Origin: Candidatus Poribacteria bacterium
GTDB lineage: Bacteria > Poribacteria > WGA-4E > WGA-3G
Length of the DNA stretch: 64,000 bases
Direction of reading: 5' to 3'
NCBI GenBank assembly: GCA_028820635.1
Contig: JAPPIG010000043.1
Location: 53,018 to 117,017 of the forward strand
Part shown: one piece after another, positions 27,000 to 35,805 of the stretch
Layout: each line of letters starts with the position of its first letter
Numbering within the stretch: the stretch's first letter is position 1
Notes under the pieces: model-generated
Seen by the model: the letters and a program-made list of their open reading frames with translations, nothing else
Database searches by the model: none
Told to the model about the DNA's origin: nothing
Program-made: the position numbers and the translations under genes

Positions 27000-27710
27000 A
27001 TGTCGACGCCTTATTACGTGTCGCCTGAACAGATTTGGGAAGATAAAAAGGATTTTGTCCGTCGCGGGATTGAGCAAGCGAAAGAGGTGGTTGCCTTAGA
27101 ATATAAGGATGGACTGCTGATGGTCGCCGAAAACCCGCGTAGAACGACCTTTAAAATTTCTGAAATTTATGACAAAATTGCACTTGCCTCAACGGGTCGT
27201 GTTGCAGAATATGAGGCACTTCGGGTAGCAGGTATTCGTGAATCTGAAGTAAAAGGTTTTACTTACTACCGTGAAGATGTCACTGGAAAATGGTTAACGA
27301 ACCTATATTCACAGCACATGGGGGCGATCGCTCAGGCATGGGATGCAAAACCTTTAGAGATTGAACTCCTTGTGTGTGAGGTGGATGGAAATCCTGCTGT
27401 CGGTAGCCAGATTTACTACGTAGACTTTGACGGGACCTATCACGAAGAAGAAAAATTTGCAGTTATAGGCGGCAGAGCAGAAACGATCACTGATATTCTA
27501 AAAGAGACATATACAGAAGGTTTAGAATTATCTGCAGCATTACAACTTGCTTCACGAACTCTTGAACGTGTTGAAGCAGAAGAGTCGGAACCATATCAGA
27601 TATCGCCACAAACCATAGAAGTTGCGTGTCTTGACGCAACCGCTGGACGCCGTAAATTTCGTCGGTTTTCCATTGAAGATATAGCTGAGATTTTTAATTA
27701 TGCATCGTAG
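27000..27710 (+). CDS. prcA: 20S proteasome alpha subunit
   Basis: A 236-residue alpha subunit for the outer gating rings. It begins MSTPYYVSPEQ, matching the actinobacterial PrcA N-terminal gate (MSFPYFISPEQ-type). Then come GIEQAKEVVALEYKDGLLMVAENP and the alpha helix pair with KISEIYDKIALASTGRVAEYE. It has no N-terminal nucleophile, as expected for alpha. GAGGAG lies directly before ATG 27000. It overlaps pafA by 11 bp. Confidence 0.95.
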   Translation: MSTPYYVSPEQIWEDKKDFVRRGIEQAKEVVALEYKDGLLMVAENPRRTTFKISEIYDKIALASTGRVAEYEALRVAGIRESEVKGFTYYREDVTGKWLTNLYSQHMGAIAQAWDAKPLEIELLVCEVDGNPAVGSQIYYVDFDGTYHEEEKFAVIGGRAETITDILKETYTEGLELSAALQLASRTLERVEAEESEPYQISPQTIEVACLDATAGRRKFRRFSIEDIAEIFNYAS

Positions 27711-29061
27711 AATATACGGATTGGAAACCGAGTACGGGATAATCTGTACCCCAGAGAAAAACAGAAGCAAAAAACTAACGGTCCAGAATGTCGTTATGTA
27801 TCTGTTTCGCGAGATTATTTCTGGGCGGATGTATCCCGATGTATTTTTAGAAAACGGTGCACGGTTTTATCAAGACATTGGGTGCCACCCTGAATATGCT
27901 ACCCCAGAATGTGACGATATTATAGAGTTAGTGGCACATGATAAAGCAGGAGAACGAATCGTCACACGGCTTGCCACAACTGCTGAGCGAAGAATGCGCG
28001 CGGACGGTTTTCGTGGTAAGATTTCTATTTTTAAGAATAATTTAGATACGGTAGGAAATACCTATGGCTGTCATGAAAACTATCTTATGGAGCGAGAAAA
28101 GGTTAGTTTTCGGCAGTTAGCATCACAACTCATCCCTTTTTTTGTCACCCGACAAATATACTCCGGTGCTGGTAAAGTCAAACGAAGCGATCAAGGTTTC
28201 TATGAAATTTCGCAGCGCGCCCAACACATCCGAGAAGAAATTTCCATTGCTACAACGACTGCACGCGGCATTATAAACACCCGCGACGAACCCCACGCTG
28301 ACCGAGAGAAATATAGACGCCTGCATGTCATCGTTGGTGATTCCAATATGTCCGAATTTTCAACGTTTTTGAAAATCGGAACAACGGGTATCATTCTTCG
28401 CATGATTGAAGATCATTTTATCAACGAACGGTTTGCCCTGCGTAATTCTGTGCAAGCGATACACGAAATTTCCGAAGACATCGCCTGCAAACGACTTATT
28501 GAACTTGAAAACGGAAAGCGACTTTCTGCTGTTGAACTGCAATGGCAATACTTTGAGTGTGCAAAAAGGTATCTTGAACAGGCAGAATCTGATCCAACCA
28601 CTGACGAGGTAATGGCACGTTGGGAATACGTCATGACCTGCCTTGAAGACGACCCAATGCAATTAGAGCGTGAATTGGACTGGGTTATTAAGCGGAAATG
28701 GCTTGAAACCTATGTCAATCATCGCTCTTTAAACTGGGATTCGGCAGAGGTGCGACGTTTAGATTTAGAATATCACAACATTCGGCATGATGAAGGCATT
28801 TTCTACAAAGCCGAAAAACGAGGATTGACTGAGCGAATTATAGATGATGCCCAGATTCGCCATGCGATGCATGCGCCACCTGAACGCACACGCGCAAAGT
28901 TTCGTGGGAGATTTATCAAACTTGTCAATAATGGAAAAGTTTTATGTGGTGTCAATTGGAGTTATATCCAACTGTATGAGCCTTACCAAAAGCTATATTT
29001 GTCTACTGATCCACTTGAACCAGAATTTGAAGAAGCGAGTCGAATGATATACTCAATCTGA
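27700..29061 (+). CDS. pafA: Pup--protein ligase
   Basis: A 453-residue PafA. It uses ATP to link the deamidated Pup C-terminal glutamate to lysine side chains of target proteins. The start MHRRIYGLETEYGIIC has the ETEYG ATP/Mg block. DIGCHPEYATPECDDIIELVAHDKAGER and NTRDEPHADREKYRRLHVIVGDSN are the conserved active-site blocks shared with Dop. The length is slightly shorter than Dop, as usual. It starts inside prcA, so it is coupled to the core subunits. Last intact gene of the locus; the next gene is a broken methyltransferase. Confidence 0.95.
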   Translation: MHRRIYGLETEYGIICTPEKNRSKKLTVQNVVMYLFREIISGRMYPDVFLENGARFYQDIGCHPEYATPECDDIIELVAHDKAGERIVTRLATTAERRMRADGFRGKISIFKNNLDTVGNTYGCHENYLMEREKVSFRQLASQLIPFFVTRQIYSGAGKVKRSDQGFYEISQRAQHIREEISIATTTARGIINTRDEPHADREKYRRLHVIVGDSNMSEFSTFLKIGTTGIILRMIEDHFINERFALRNSVQAIHEISEDIACKRLIELENGKRLSAVELQWQYFECAKRYLEQAESDPTTDEVMARWEYVMTCLEDDPMQLERELDWVIKRKWLETYVNHRSLNWDSAEVRRLDLEYHNIRHDEGIFYKAEKRGLTERIIDDAQIRHAMHAPPERTRAKFRGRFIKLVNNGKVLCGVNWSYIQLYEPYQKLYLSTDPLEPEFEEASRMIYSI

Positions 29062-29092
29062 TCCTAAAATAAGATGTAGGTTTACTGCTCCT

Positions 29093-29587
29093 ATGCCAAA
29101 GGAAAACTTCAACGAAAAATTAATCGCACTCCTCAAAACCAAACCTGACTTTGTTGACGAATCAGACGAACTCCTCCCCGCCGCTGTCAAAGACCACGCA
29201 TGGCAACTTGACCACAACCTCATTAGATTGTTGCTGTCCGATCCAGAAATAAAGTCAACCTTCTTTGACCAAATTGACGGACATTCGGTTTTCAATCACA
29301 ACACCTTCGTTGACTACATCACCGCCAAAAACTTCCTTGCCAATTCCTACACCCAATTTCGCAACAAAATCGGTTTAAACATTGATGGTAAGTTTCTGCG
29401 CGAACGCGGTGATGTTGCACTCGTGTGGCCCTACAAAGATTGCGTGCTTGAAGGCGAACAAACAAAGGAAGAAGAAAAACGCCCGAAGAAGCAGTTGACG
29501 ATTTCAACGCTATTGATGACCTTGATGCACAAAAACACCTATTAGCAAAACTGCTGAATAAAAATCAACTCTATTGGTCTGTCCACT
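29093..29587 (+). pseudogene. Gutted type III-like adenine DNA methyltransferase gene
   Basis: The first frame (29093 to about 29480) encodes MPKENFNEKLIALLKTKPDFVDE and KIGLNIDGKFLRERGDVALVWPYKDCVLEGEQTKEEEKR. I recognise this N-terminus from large site-specific methyltransferases of the type III/Mod kind. The frame then shifts: in another frame from 29482 the reading is PEEAVDDFNAIDDLDAQKHLLAKLL and NKNQLYWSVHSK, a segment I associate with a later part of such proteins. The whole catalytic core (GDNL and DPPYNT) is therefore missing. It reads as an internal deletion plus frame loss. It lies at the edge of the insertion-sequence scar. Confidence 0.65.
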
Positions 29588-29615
29588 CTAAAATTGCGGG
29601 TATAGGTCGCGATCG

Positions 29616-29660
29616 GAGATCGAAATCAACGGTATGAATGCCATTTAGGCATTCACCGCC
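29616..29660 (-). repeat. Dispersed short repeat, minus orientation
   Basis: Read on the minus strand this runs from CTGTAGGCGGTGAATG to GGCATTCATACCGTTGAT. The same outer sequences, enclosing a different hairpin, recur in plus orientation at 31871-31937, so the two copies bracket the insertion-sequence scar in inverted orientation. Just downstream (about 29691-29718) is a copy of the GTAGGAGGGAACTCCGATTC palindrome half found in the MITE-like element. Confidence 0.6.
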
Positions 29661-29851
29661 TACAGAAGATGGTCCCTCTTTGTAGGAGGGAACTCCGATT
29701 CCCGACTATTACTGATACCTATAATTTTAGAATAGATACTCCACTAGTGGGCTGTCTATCGTAAATTTACCTGTATTTCTTTTCTTGAAACTTGACAATC
29801 CTTATTATTTCTTTTAGACTGTTCCTAACTTATTTTTGGAGGAACTAAGTC

Positions 29852-30019
29852 TTGAAAAAGAAGTATATAGTTGCATTGATCGATATAGAGCGTGAAGAAC
29901 TAAAGGCTTATGTGAACAAAGGAACAAATAAGGCATATAAGATAAAACGTGCGAATATTTTGTTGAAAGCGGATTCAAATGGCCCTGGTTGGACTGATAG
30001 GCAAATAGCTGAAGCCTTC
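29852..30019 (+). pseudogene. IS630-type transposase, N-terminal fragment A
   Basis: Starts at TTG 29852 behind TTGGAGGAACT. About 56 residues of the helix-turn-helix N-terminus remain (NKAYKIKRANILLKADSNG, then GPGWTDRQIAEAF), after which it runs into antisense sequence of fragment B. The DDE catalytic domain is absent. Confidence 0.75.
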
Positions 30020-30349
30020 TGGTGGTTCACTGCAACAAAGAGCAATCAGACGCACTTCAGCCTCTCCATCAAGTTTACGAGGCGTGGGAGGATGCTCGCG
30101 TTTGGAACGATCTAAAGCACCAGATAAACCCTTTTCTACAAAACGCCTACGCACATTATACACCGTCTTGTGATGACACGAAAATGCTTCTGCTATCTGT
30201 TTATCTGTCCAACCCGGTCCCTTGGTATCTGCTTTCAATAAAATGTGGGCATGTTTGATCTTATACGCTTTATTTTCTCCTCTACTTATACACATATTCA
30301 GTTCTTCACGCTCCGCATCTGTCAATGCAACTCTATATTTCTTGTTCAA
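30011..30349 (-). pseudogene. IS630-type transposase, N-terminal fragment B
   Basis: Minus-strand reading from TTG 30349. About 110 residues survive: the same N-terminus as fragment A (NKAYKIKHAHILLKADTKG), the second helix-turn-helix (KTVYNVRRRFVEKGLSGAL), and up to CSEPPEGF, which precedes the catalytic core in IS630 proteins. It is truncated where it joins fragment A. Confidence 0.75.
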
Positions 30350-30442
30350 AATACTGTGCCTCCAAAAGCTATTTGGGAACAGTCTAAAAGAAATGATATT
30401 ATTCTGTCAAGTATTCGGAAAAATAGAAAACTATAATTTTAG

Positions 30443-31797
30443 AATGGACTATCCACTAATATATCATTTAATATTTGCGAAAGCAATGAGAATTCAGAGA
30501 AGATCAACAAGTTTGTAGCAGAAGTAAACGATCTTTTGGGCTACATGACATCTGAAGAGATTATATCCTTAGAAGATGCTGAAGTTCGTGTTTCTGAAAC
30601 ATTTCGTTCTTTGGAACAAATGTGTTTAGAGCTATGTGTCTCTGGGCAGGCTGGTGAGAAAGAGAGTGAACCTGTTGCCTGTCCAGCGTGTCAAGAATCG
30701 TGTCGTCCATTGCGCATACAAGAGAAGCATTTTACAACACTTTGTGGCAAAATAAGCGTAAATCGTTGGGTGTATTGTTGTGAACAAGGACATAGACATG
30801 CGCTGTGGGATACCAAACAGAAGTTATTGGATAAATACACACATCGTGTCGCAGAGGTGATGTGTCGTTTGGCGATGCAGCTTGATTTTAGAGAAGCTGC
30901 AGATGAGTTATTGCGTCAGGGTATAGAAGTGAGCCACACGACGCTGCATCAGAAAGTGGGTGAGTGGTCAGAAGATTTGCGTGTCCCTGAACAAGTGGCA
31001 ATCCAAAAACTTTTGGAAAATGAGCGTTAGTATGTGAGTTGTGATGGCACTCATACCAACTCACCTGATGGCTGGAAAGAGACGAAAGTGGGTTGTGTTT
31101 ACAAAGATTATCCACAACTGGCATCTGGTGGGACACCGAGTGCCCAAACATCAAGTATCCGTTATGTTGCGGGGCGTGAGGATGCGGCACAGTTTGGTCC
31201 GAAGTTGTTTGCGTTAGCGACACACAGTGGTATCTACCAAGAAGCGATAGATACTCAGGAAGTTGTGTTTATCGGAGATGGTGCGGCGTGGATTTGGAAC
31301 CTTTATGATGAATACTTTCCCAATGCTGTTGAGATTGTGGATAGTATGCATGCGAAATCCCATCTCTATGATGTGGCGAAACTTGCCTTTGGCGAGACAG
31401 AGATTGAAACTATCGGGTCTTGGGTAAGCGTAGTGGAACCACTACTTTTTGATGGGGACATCACAGCAGTAGTGGCTCGCATTCGTGGCTTCGCAGCACA
31501 GCAGTCGGAAGTTTTGGATATTTTAGAAAGAGAAGCGCGGTATTTTGAAAAACACGCAAAGCGGATGCAATACAAAGCGTTTCGTGAAAAAGGGTATCAG
31601 ATCGGTAGTGGTGTGATTGAGAGTGCGTGTAAACATGTTGTAGGATAAAGATGTAAACAAGCTGCTATGAGATGGAAAAAAGAAGGTATCAATAAGGTGC
31701 TTGCCTTACGGTGTTTAGTGAAAAATGGGGCGTGGGACAGATATTGGAATGAACTCAAACAAGCAGCATGATACTTATAACCAAAACTTTACACACC
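30443..31797 (+). mobile_element. Degenerate ISKra4-like insertion sequence
   Basis: Extends from the point where the IS630 right end interrupts its leader to a candidate terminal sequence AAAACTTTACACAC at 31782-31795. Most of the element is one transposase frame. Its 5' end has been lost to the neighbouring IS630 insertion; reading upstream of 30536, the frame stays open back to 30443 with protein-like content. A 14-bp copy of the terminal sequence in reverse (TGTGTAAAGTTTTG) occurs at about 49143, possibly a solo end. Confidence 0.6.
30536..31771 (+). pseudogene. ISKra4-family transposase with two in-frame stop codons
   Basis: One continuous frame from 30536 to TGA 31769-31771, interrupted by TAG 31028-31030 and TAA 31646-31648. 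N-terminal part: zinc-ribbon-like CPACQESC and CGKISVNRWVYCC; then DGTHTNSPDGWKETKVG, EVVFIGDGAAWIWNL, and YQIGSGVIESACKHVVG before the second stop, followed in frame by RCKQAAMRWKKEGINKVLAL. These are ISKra4 transposase blocks. Both stops stand where I would expect glutamine, so each is a single C-to-T change. Otherwise the frame is intact, which suggests recent inactivation or, less likely, suppression. Confidence 0.8.
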
Positions 31798-31870
31798 CGT
31801 CTTGTTCGTTGTTGAAGGTAGGAAGGCTATTTATGTTGATCTATAAAATAAATAGACACTTTCATCTCTC

Positions 31871-31937
31871 AGTAGGCGGTGAATCATGCTGAATACCAGA
31901 AGTGCATTCAGCCAAGCGCATTCATACCGTTGATTTG
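31871..31937 (+). repeat. Dispersed short repeat, plus orientation
   Basis: AGTAGGCGGTGAAT at the left and GCATTCATACCGTTGATTT at the right match the copy at 29616-29660 in reverse. The interior contains a separate GCATTCA/GCATTCAT-type hairpin. A related partial copy (GCGTTGATTTGGATGAATGCC) lies near 51030. Confidence 0.6.
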
Positions 31938-32003
31938 GATGTCACCTAATCTCGCTAATGCAGAGTGTATAAGTAATTCTAAAATCTACCATAAATTACT
32001 GCT

Positions 32004-34784
32004 TTACACGGAACGAGATCTGTTTTTAGCAGCCAATAGGCGTGTCATCGTTCCTTCTGCTGATTGTGGTACTGTTGTTTCAGATGTGTTTTGATTAGTT
32101 GAAGATGTAATTTCTATGGTTTCATAAACACCTCTATTGGCAAGTGAATCAACATCCGCTTTTTTCTGAGTCAGTTGTGTTAGTGTTTTAGGCACTACTG
32201 ACTCAGATTGTCTCCGTAGTTGTGCACGAAGTTCTGTGAAATATCCGCTTGCTATGCTGAACCGTCGTAGAATCATCTCTAATACAAATAGAGCAACAGC
32301 AACAACTAATAACGTCTGAGAAAGCGATACCCGCTTTTCAATTGGAACCCCTGCAGACGCAGCTATTTGAGTTGCTGTCGGTTCATAAATACCGCCCGTG
32401 TCCTCGGCAAGTCTCTTTAACATAGTATGGTCAACATCAAAGTCTGCATATTCGGCAGGATAGGAAAGCGTTACCGTTTCCGTCAGTTTACTATCATCAG
32501 TTTCACATTTTGCAGTGACAATATAAGAACCGCTATCGTTCATCTGAAATGTTCCGATGTAACGCGTTGTACTTTCCTGCTGCATTTCAACAGATTCACT
32601 TGTGCCGTTTGGACCTGCAACTTGAACCGCATAAGATTTAGGGGACGCATGTTGTGTATCAATAACAACTTCTGCTATGCCATTACGAGGTGAAACGATA
32701 AGATCGAAATCCGTATTTGCTTCTTCAGTCGGTAAAGTCCAATTAACGACTTGCCCCCAAAACTTGCCAAAATTCGACCACGAAACCCAATCTCTACTCC
32801 ACGCTGGTTTGATATCCGATGTCCATGCAACTGATTTCCCTAATCCGTAGTGCCAACCGACAAGAATAGGTTCGTCTTCGTGTGAACCAATATAAACCTG
32901 TGCGGCGGACTTTTCTGCTGTTGCTACGTATCCATAAAGCATCGGTAATGTGCTAATACCTTCTAAAATAGAAGTTGTTGGACTCACTATTATTGGTTGG
33001 CACTGTTCTTGAACAATATAATTTTGCGTCTCTCGGACAGCGTCCATCAAAATCTTTGGTAATTCTTGCACATTTTGGACTGGTATATACCTTCCATTTC
33101 CAGCCTTCGCTATTGCCTCAAGTAAGTCTTTGGCAGCATCACCAATCGCAATTGATGTGATACCGATATGTGCCTCAGCAATCTCTTTTGCGTTTTCAAT
33201 AAACTCAGAATGCTCTCCTTCAGATTTTCCGTCTGACAAAAGTATGATATGTTTTCGTTTCGCATCAGAAGCTTTTAGCATCTTCCCAGCTGTTTCAATT
33301 GCCTTTCCCATAGCAGTTGTGCCGCCTGTCGGTTTAAGCTTGCCTACTACGTCAATCAGCGCATCATGGTCAGATGTTAAGAGAGAAATATCACGTAGTT
33401 TCACGTCAAAACCGATGACTGCTGCCTGATCCTCTCCTTTTAGATTACGAATACCAGCGCGAATCGCCTCAATTGCAAGTTCAATCTTTTTCTGTGCTCC
33501 AACGTAGTTTGCCATGCTACCTGATGTATCAATGGCAAACACAAGCGCAATTGATTCTTTTCGTTCACGCGGCGTCATTTCTATAGGAAGTACACGTTCA
33601 AGTGCTGTATCTGTATATCCACCAGGACCAAAAGCACGGTCGCCTCCGATAGCCACTAATCCATGCCCAAGGTCCCGGACAAAAGCCTCTAAAATATCTA
33701 ATTGTTCCGATGAAAGCGTATCAGCAGAAATGTCACTAAGAATCAACACATCGTTGTGCTGGAGGGTTACCATATTTGTTGGTATGTCCTGACCAGAAAT
33801 AACTTCTACTACAAAACCGTTCTCTTCAAGCACTTCTTTTAGACTATCAACATGTTCCAAATCACTTTCCGCATATAGAACATTCGGTTTGTCTTGAATT
33901 TGCACAACACCATAAGCCTGATTATTTTCAAGGATTTCATCATTTACATCTAACTTCAGTTGATATGTATGTGGAAGGTCTTCCGAAACTTGTTGTGTAG
34001 GGAACGTTAGTACATTCCTGCCTTTTTGCACGGGAAACTCAATGTCGGTAATTGGAACATCATTGTGGTAAAGCGTGGCTGTTACCTTTGGAATACTGCC
34101 ATCAGATTCAATGATTGCTTGTATCGGAAAGGATTGCCCTTTTCTGACCTGATTCGGCAGCTGCAGTTCTTGGACACGAATTGCATCCTTGATGGTGTTT
34201 AGAGGGATCGTCATGATTTCTACGTCACTGGTAGAGAATAGTGGCAGATAGTCTTTGATTGAGGCGTTACCTACGTTATGAATTCCATCGCTAAGAAGGA
34301 CTATCCGGCGATGGTAGTTTTCAGGCAATAGTTCAAGTGATCGTTTGAGGGAAGTAAGAATGTCTGTGGAATCCTGCTCAACAGATGATTCTGTCATGGC
34401 TAATGTTAGCGATGGTTGTTCGTGTGCTGGCCCCATTCCAATTAACACAGATGACGCCTGTGCAAAACTGATAACCCCAAATTGGTCGTTTGGTTTTAAT
34501 TTTTCTATAGCGGCGTTAATCTGATTAATGGCATTTTCCTGCTGGGAAGGCGCAATGCTATCAGATGTATCGAGCAAAAATGCTACTGCAAGGCGTTGCT
34601 CTTTGTTAGTTCGTTGGAGGTTTGCTAAGGCAAAGATCGCACATAAAATGGCGGCACATCTGAGAAGAAAAGTAATTCGTTTTCGCCACTTTGATGCTAT
34701 AACGGTTGTCCGTAATTGGATAAGGATTAAGAAAGGTATTGCCGCGAGCAGGATTAAGAAGAAGGGAGAACGGAAATCAAACAT
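32004..34784 (-). CDS. Large membrane protein with two VWA domains and a GATase-1-like domain
   Basis: A 926-residue protein. The N-terminus is BatA-like: MFDFRSPFFLILLAAIPFLI membrane helix, a second helix at about 38-57, then VWA domain 1 with the MIDAS DTSDS at 72-76 and a later LLSDG. Residues about 300-400 look like a class-I glutamine-amidotransferase-like fold (NVLYAESDLEHVDSL; LVAIGGDRAFGPGGY). VWA domain 2 has DTSGS at 419-423 and LLSDGKSEGEH. A C-terminal helix (about 843-862) and a short charged tail follow. This architecture is frequent in Planctomycetes-like and Poribacteria genomes; function is unknown, perhaps surface adhesion or assembly with MoxR/DUF58 proteins. Confidence 0.85.
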   Translation of the reverse strand: MFDFRSPFFLILLAAIPFLILIQLRTTVIASKWRKRITFLLRCAAILCAIFALANLQRTNKEQRLAVAFLLDTSDSIAPSQQENAINQINAAIEKLKPNDQFGVISFAQASSVLIGMGPAHEQPSLTLAMTESSVEQDSTDILTSLKRSLELLPENYHRRIVLLSDGIHNVGNASIKDYLPLFSTSDVEIMTIPLNTIKDAIRVQELQLPNQVRKGQSFPIQAIIESDGSIPKVTATLYHNDVPITDIEFPVQKGRNVLTFPTQQVSEDLPHTYQLKLDVNDEILENNQAYGVVQIQDKPNVLYAESDLEHVDSLKEVLEENGFVVEVISGQDIPTNMVTLQHNDVLILSDISADTLSSEQLDILEAFVRDLGHGLVAIGGDRAFGPGGYTDTALERVLPIEMTPRERKESIALVFAIDTSGSMANYVGAQKKIELAIEAIRAGIRNLKGEDQAAVIGFDVKLRDISLLTSDHDALIDVVGKLKPTGGTTAMGKAIETAGKMLKASDAKRKHIILLSDGKSEGEHSEFIENAKEIAEAHIGITSIAIGDAAKDLLEAIAKAGNGRYIPVQNVQELPKILMDAVRETQNYIVQEQCQPIIVSPTTSILEGISTLPMLYGYVATAEKSAAQVYIGSHEDEPILVGWHYGLGKSVAWTSDIKPAWSRDWVSWSNFGKFWGQVVNWTLPTEEANTDFDLIVSPRNGIAEVVIDTQHASPKSYAVQVAGPNGTSESVEMQQESTTRYIGTFQMNDSGSYIVTAKCETDDSKLTETVTLSYPAEYADFDVDHTMLKRLAEDTGGIYEPTATQIAASAGVPIEKRVSLSQTLLVVAVALFVLEMILRRFSIASGYFTELRAQLRRQSESVVPKTLTQLTQKKADVDSLANRGVYETIEITSSTNQNTSETTVPQSAEGTMTRLLAAKNRSRSV

Positions 34785-34939
34785 CTGTTAATTCTGACGA
34801 TGACCTGCGATATACTCCGAGCGCATTCAAAAAACTTAATGGAGGGTTTGCTATCAATTATCAGTTGTATAGAGTGCGGCAGCAAAATAGAAGAAATGTG
34901 TGGTGGTAAGTCTTGAAACAAGTGTCTAAAAATTGGATT

Positions 34940-35695
34940 TCAATTATTTTCTTCAGCTTCAAAGCGTTCAAGTGCCGCTAAAGCCTTGGCAAGTGCCGCC
35001 TCAGCGTTTTCAGCGCGTGTTTCAGCATTTCGTCGGGCAGAGGCTTCTTCTTGCACGCGTGTTTCAGCATTTTCAGCGCGTATTTCAGCATTTTCAGCGC
35101 GTATTTCAGCATTTTCAGCACGTTCGGGTGGTGTTTGCAACCATTGCGAGGTTTTAGGGTCATACAACCTCAATTCGTTTCCATGTTCCCCCAACTCCAA
35201 GCCTAAAACCGATGAGGATAGACGCTCATTTACAAAATTGATTTCTTGATATATTCCATCAGTCAACCGATAACCGATAAAACTTGGTACAATTTCACCA
35301 AGCGGGTCGTAGATGTAGTATTCTTTTACCTTAAGCACGGAAGCGTAGAGGTCTTTTTTTCGCCCCATATCCCTATTAAAGGTGCTTGGGCTTGCCACTT
35401 CCAACACAAAATCAGGGGTGTGCGCCTCTTCCCATGTTAGATAGGTGTCCCGCTGTTTTTTGGCAACACCAAATACCACGAACACATCAGGCGATATAGA
35501 CTTTCTTGGGTTTCCTTCTTCATAATACATGAGCAGATTTCCTGATACGTAAACATCGTTTTCGTTTCGGTAGTGATGTCTTAGCATCAGAATAAAATCT
35601 ATCATCAGGTCTCGATGTTTATCTGTTTCTGCCATAGGTTTACCGTCCGATTCCGGATAGAATATTGTCGGCGCAGACTGTATTTTTTTCTGCAT
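34940..35695 (-). CDS. Uma2-family (DUF820) putative endonuclease with heptad-repeat tail
   Basis: A protein of about 251 residues. The Uma2 core, a PD-(D/E)XK-like fold, includes KSISPDVFVVFG, TPDFVLEVASPST and KVKEYYIYDPLGEIV, with the DVF, EVASPST and EYYIYDP blocks typical of the family. The tail from about residue 190 is a chain of ENAEIRA/ENAETRA-type heptads forming a probable coiled coil. Some heptads are encoded by near-identical 21-bp repeats at 35062-35124. ATG 35695 was chosen over an earlier start because it gives MQKKIQ, the usual short leader. Real substrates of Uma2 proteins are not known. Confidence 0.85.
   Translation of the reverse strand: MQKKIQSAPTIFYPESDGKPMAETDKHRDLMIDFILMLRHHYRNENDVYVSGNLLMYYEEGNPRKSISPDVFVVFGVAKKQRDTYLTWEEAHTPDFVLEVASPSTFNRDMGRKKDLYASVLKVKEYYIYDPLGEIVPSFIGYRLTDGIYQEINFVNERLSSSVLGLELGEHGNELRLYDPKTSQWLQTPPERAENAEIRAENAEIRAENAETRVQEEASARRNAETRAENAEAALAKALAALERFEAEENN
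35062..35124. repeat. Three 21-bp tandem repeats inside the Uma2 gene
   Basis: TTTCAGCATTTTCAGCGCG plus two bases occurs at 35062-35082 and 35083-35103 identically, and at 35104-35124 with small changes. Diverged further units flank it. Each unit encodes one ENAEIRA heptad, so copy-number change would lengthen or shorten the coiled coil without breaking the frame. Confidence 0.85.
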
Positions 35696-35805
35696 CGTTT
35701 CATCTCCCAGTATCAAATTTTAATGATTCAGCGTGTTATTTTAAGTATATTCTAAAATGGAGTTGATGTCAAGGATTAAGGTTGTGGGATAACAATATCC
35801 AACTT

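Larger units (their letters stand above)
29742..30459. mobile_element. Tail-to-tail chimera of two IS630-type element fragments
   Basis: The left end (TAGTGGGCTGTCTATCG near 29744) and the right end, read on the minus strand (TAGTGGATAGTCCATTC near 30455), are related inverted termini. Each leads through similar leaders (CTTTTAGACTGTTCC in both) into an IS630-type transposase start, one on each strand. The two reading frames meet at 30011-30019, where GAAGCCTTC is shared by both fragments. A further right-end-like copy (ATAATTTTAGAATAGATACTCCACTA in two parts) abuts the left end at 29720-29745, so elements have been nested here. No intact transposase remains. Confidence 0.7.

Noticed and set aside
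29742..30459. Possible CRISPR or structured RNA because of repeated inverted sequence
   Set aside because: The repeats are transposon ends and transposase coding sequence with no regular spacers.
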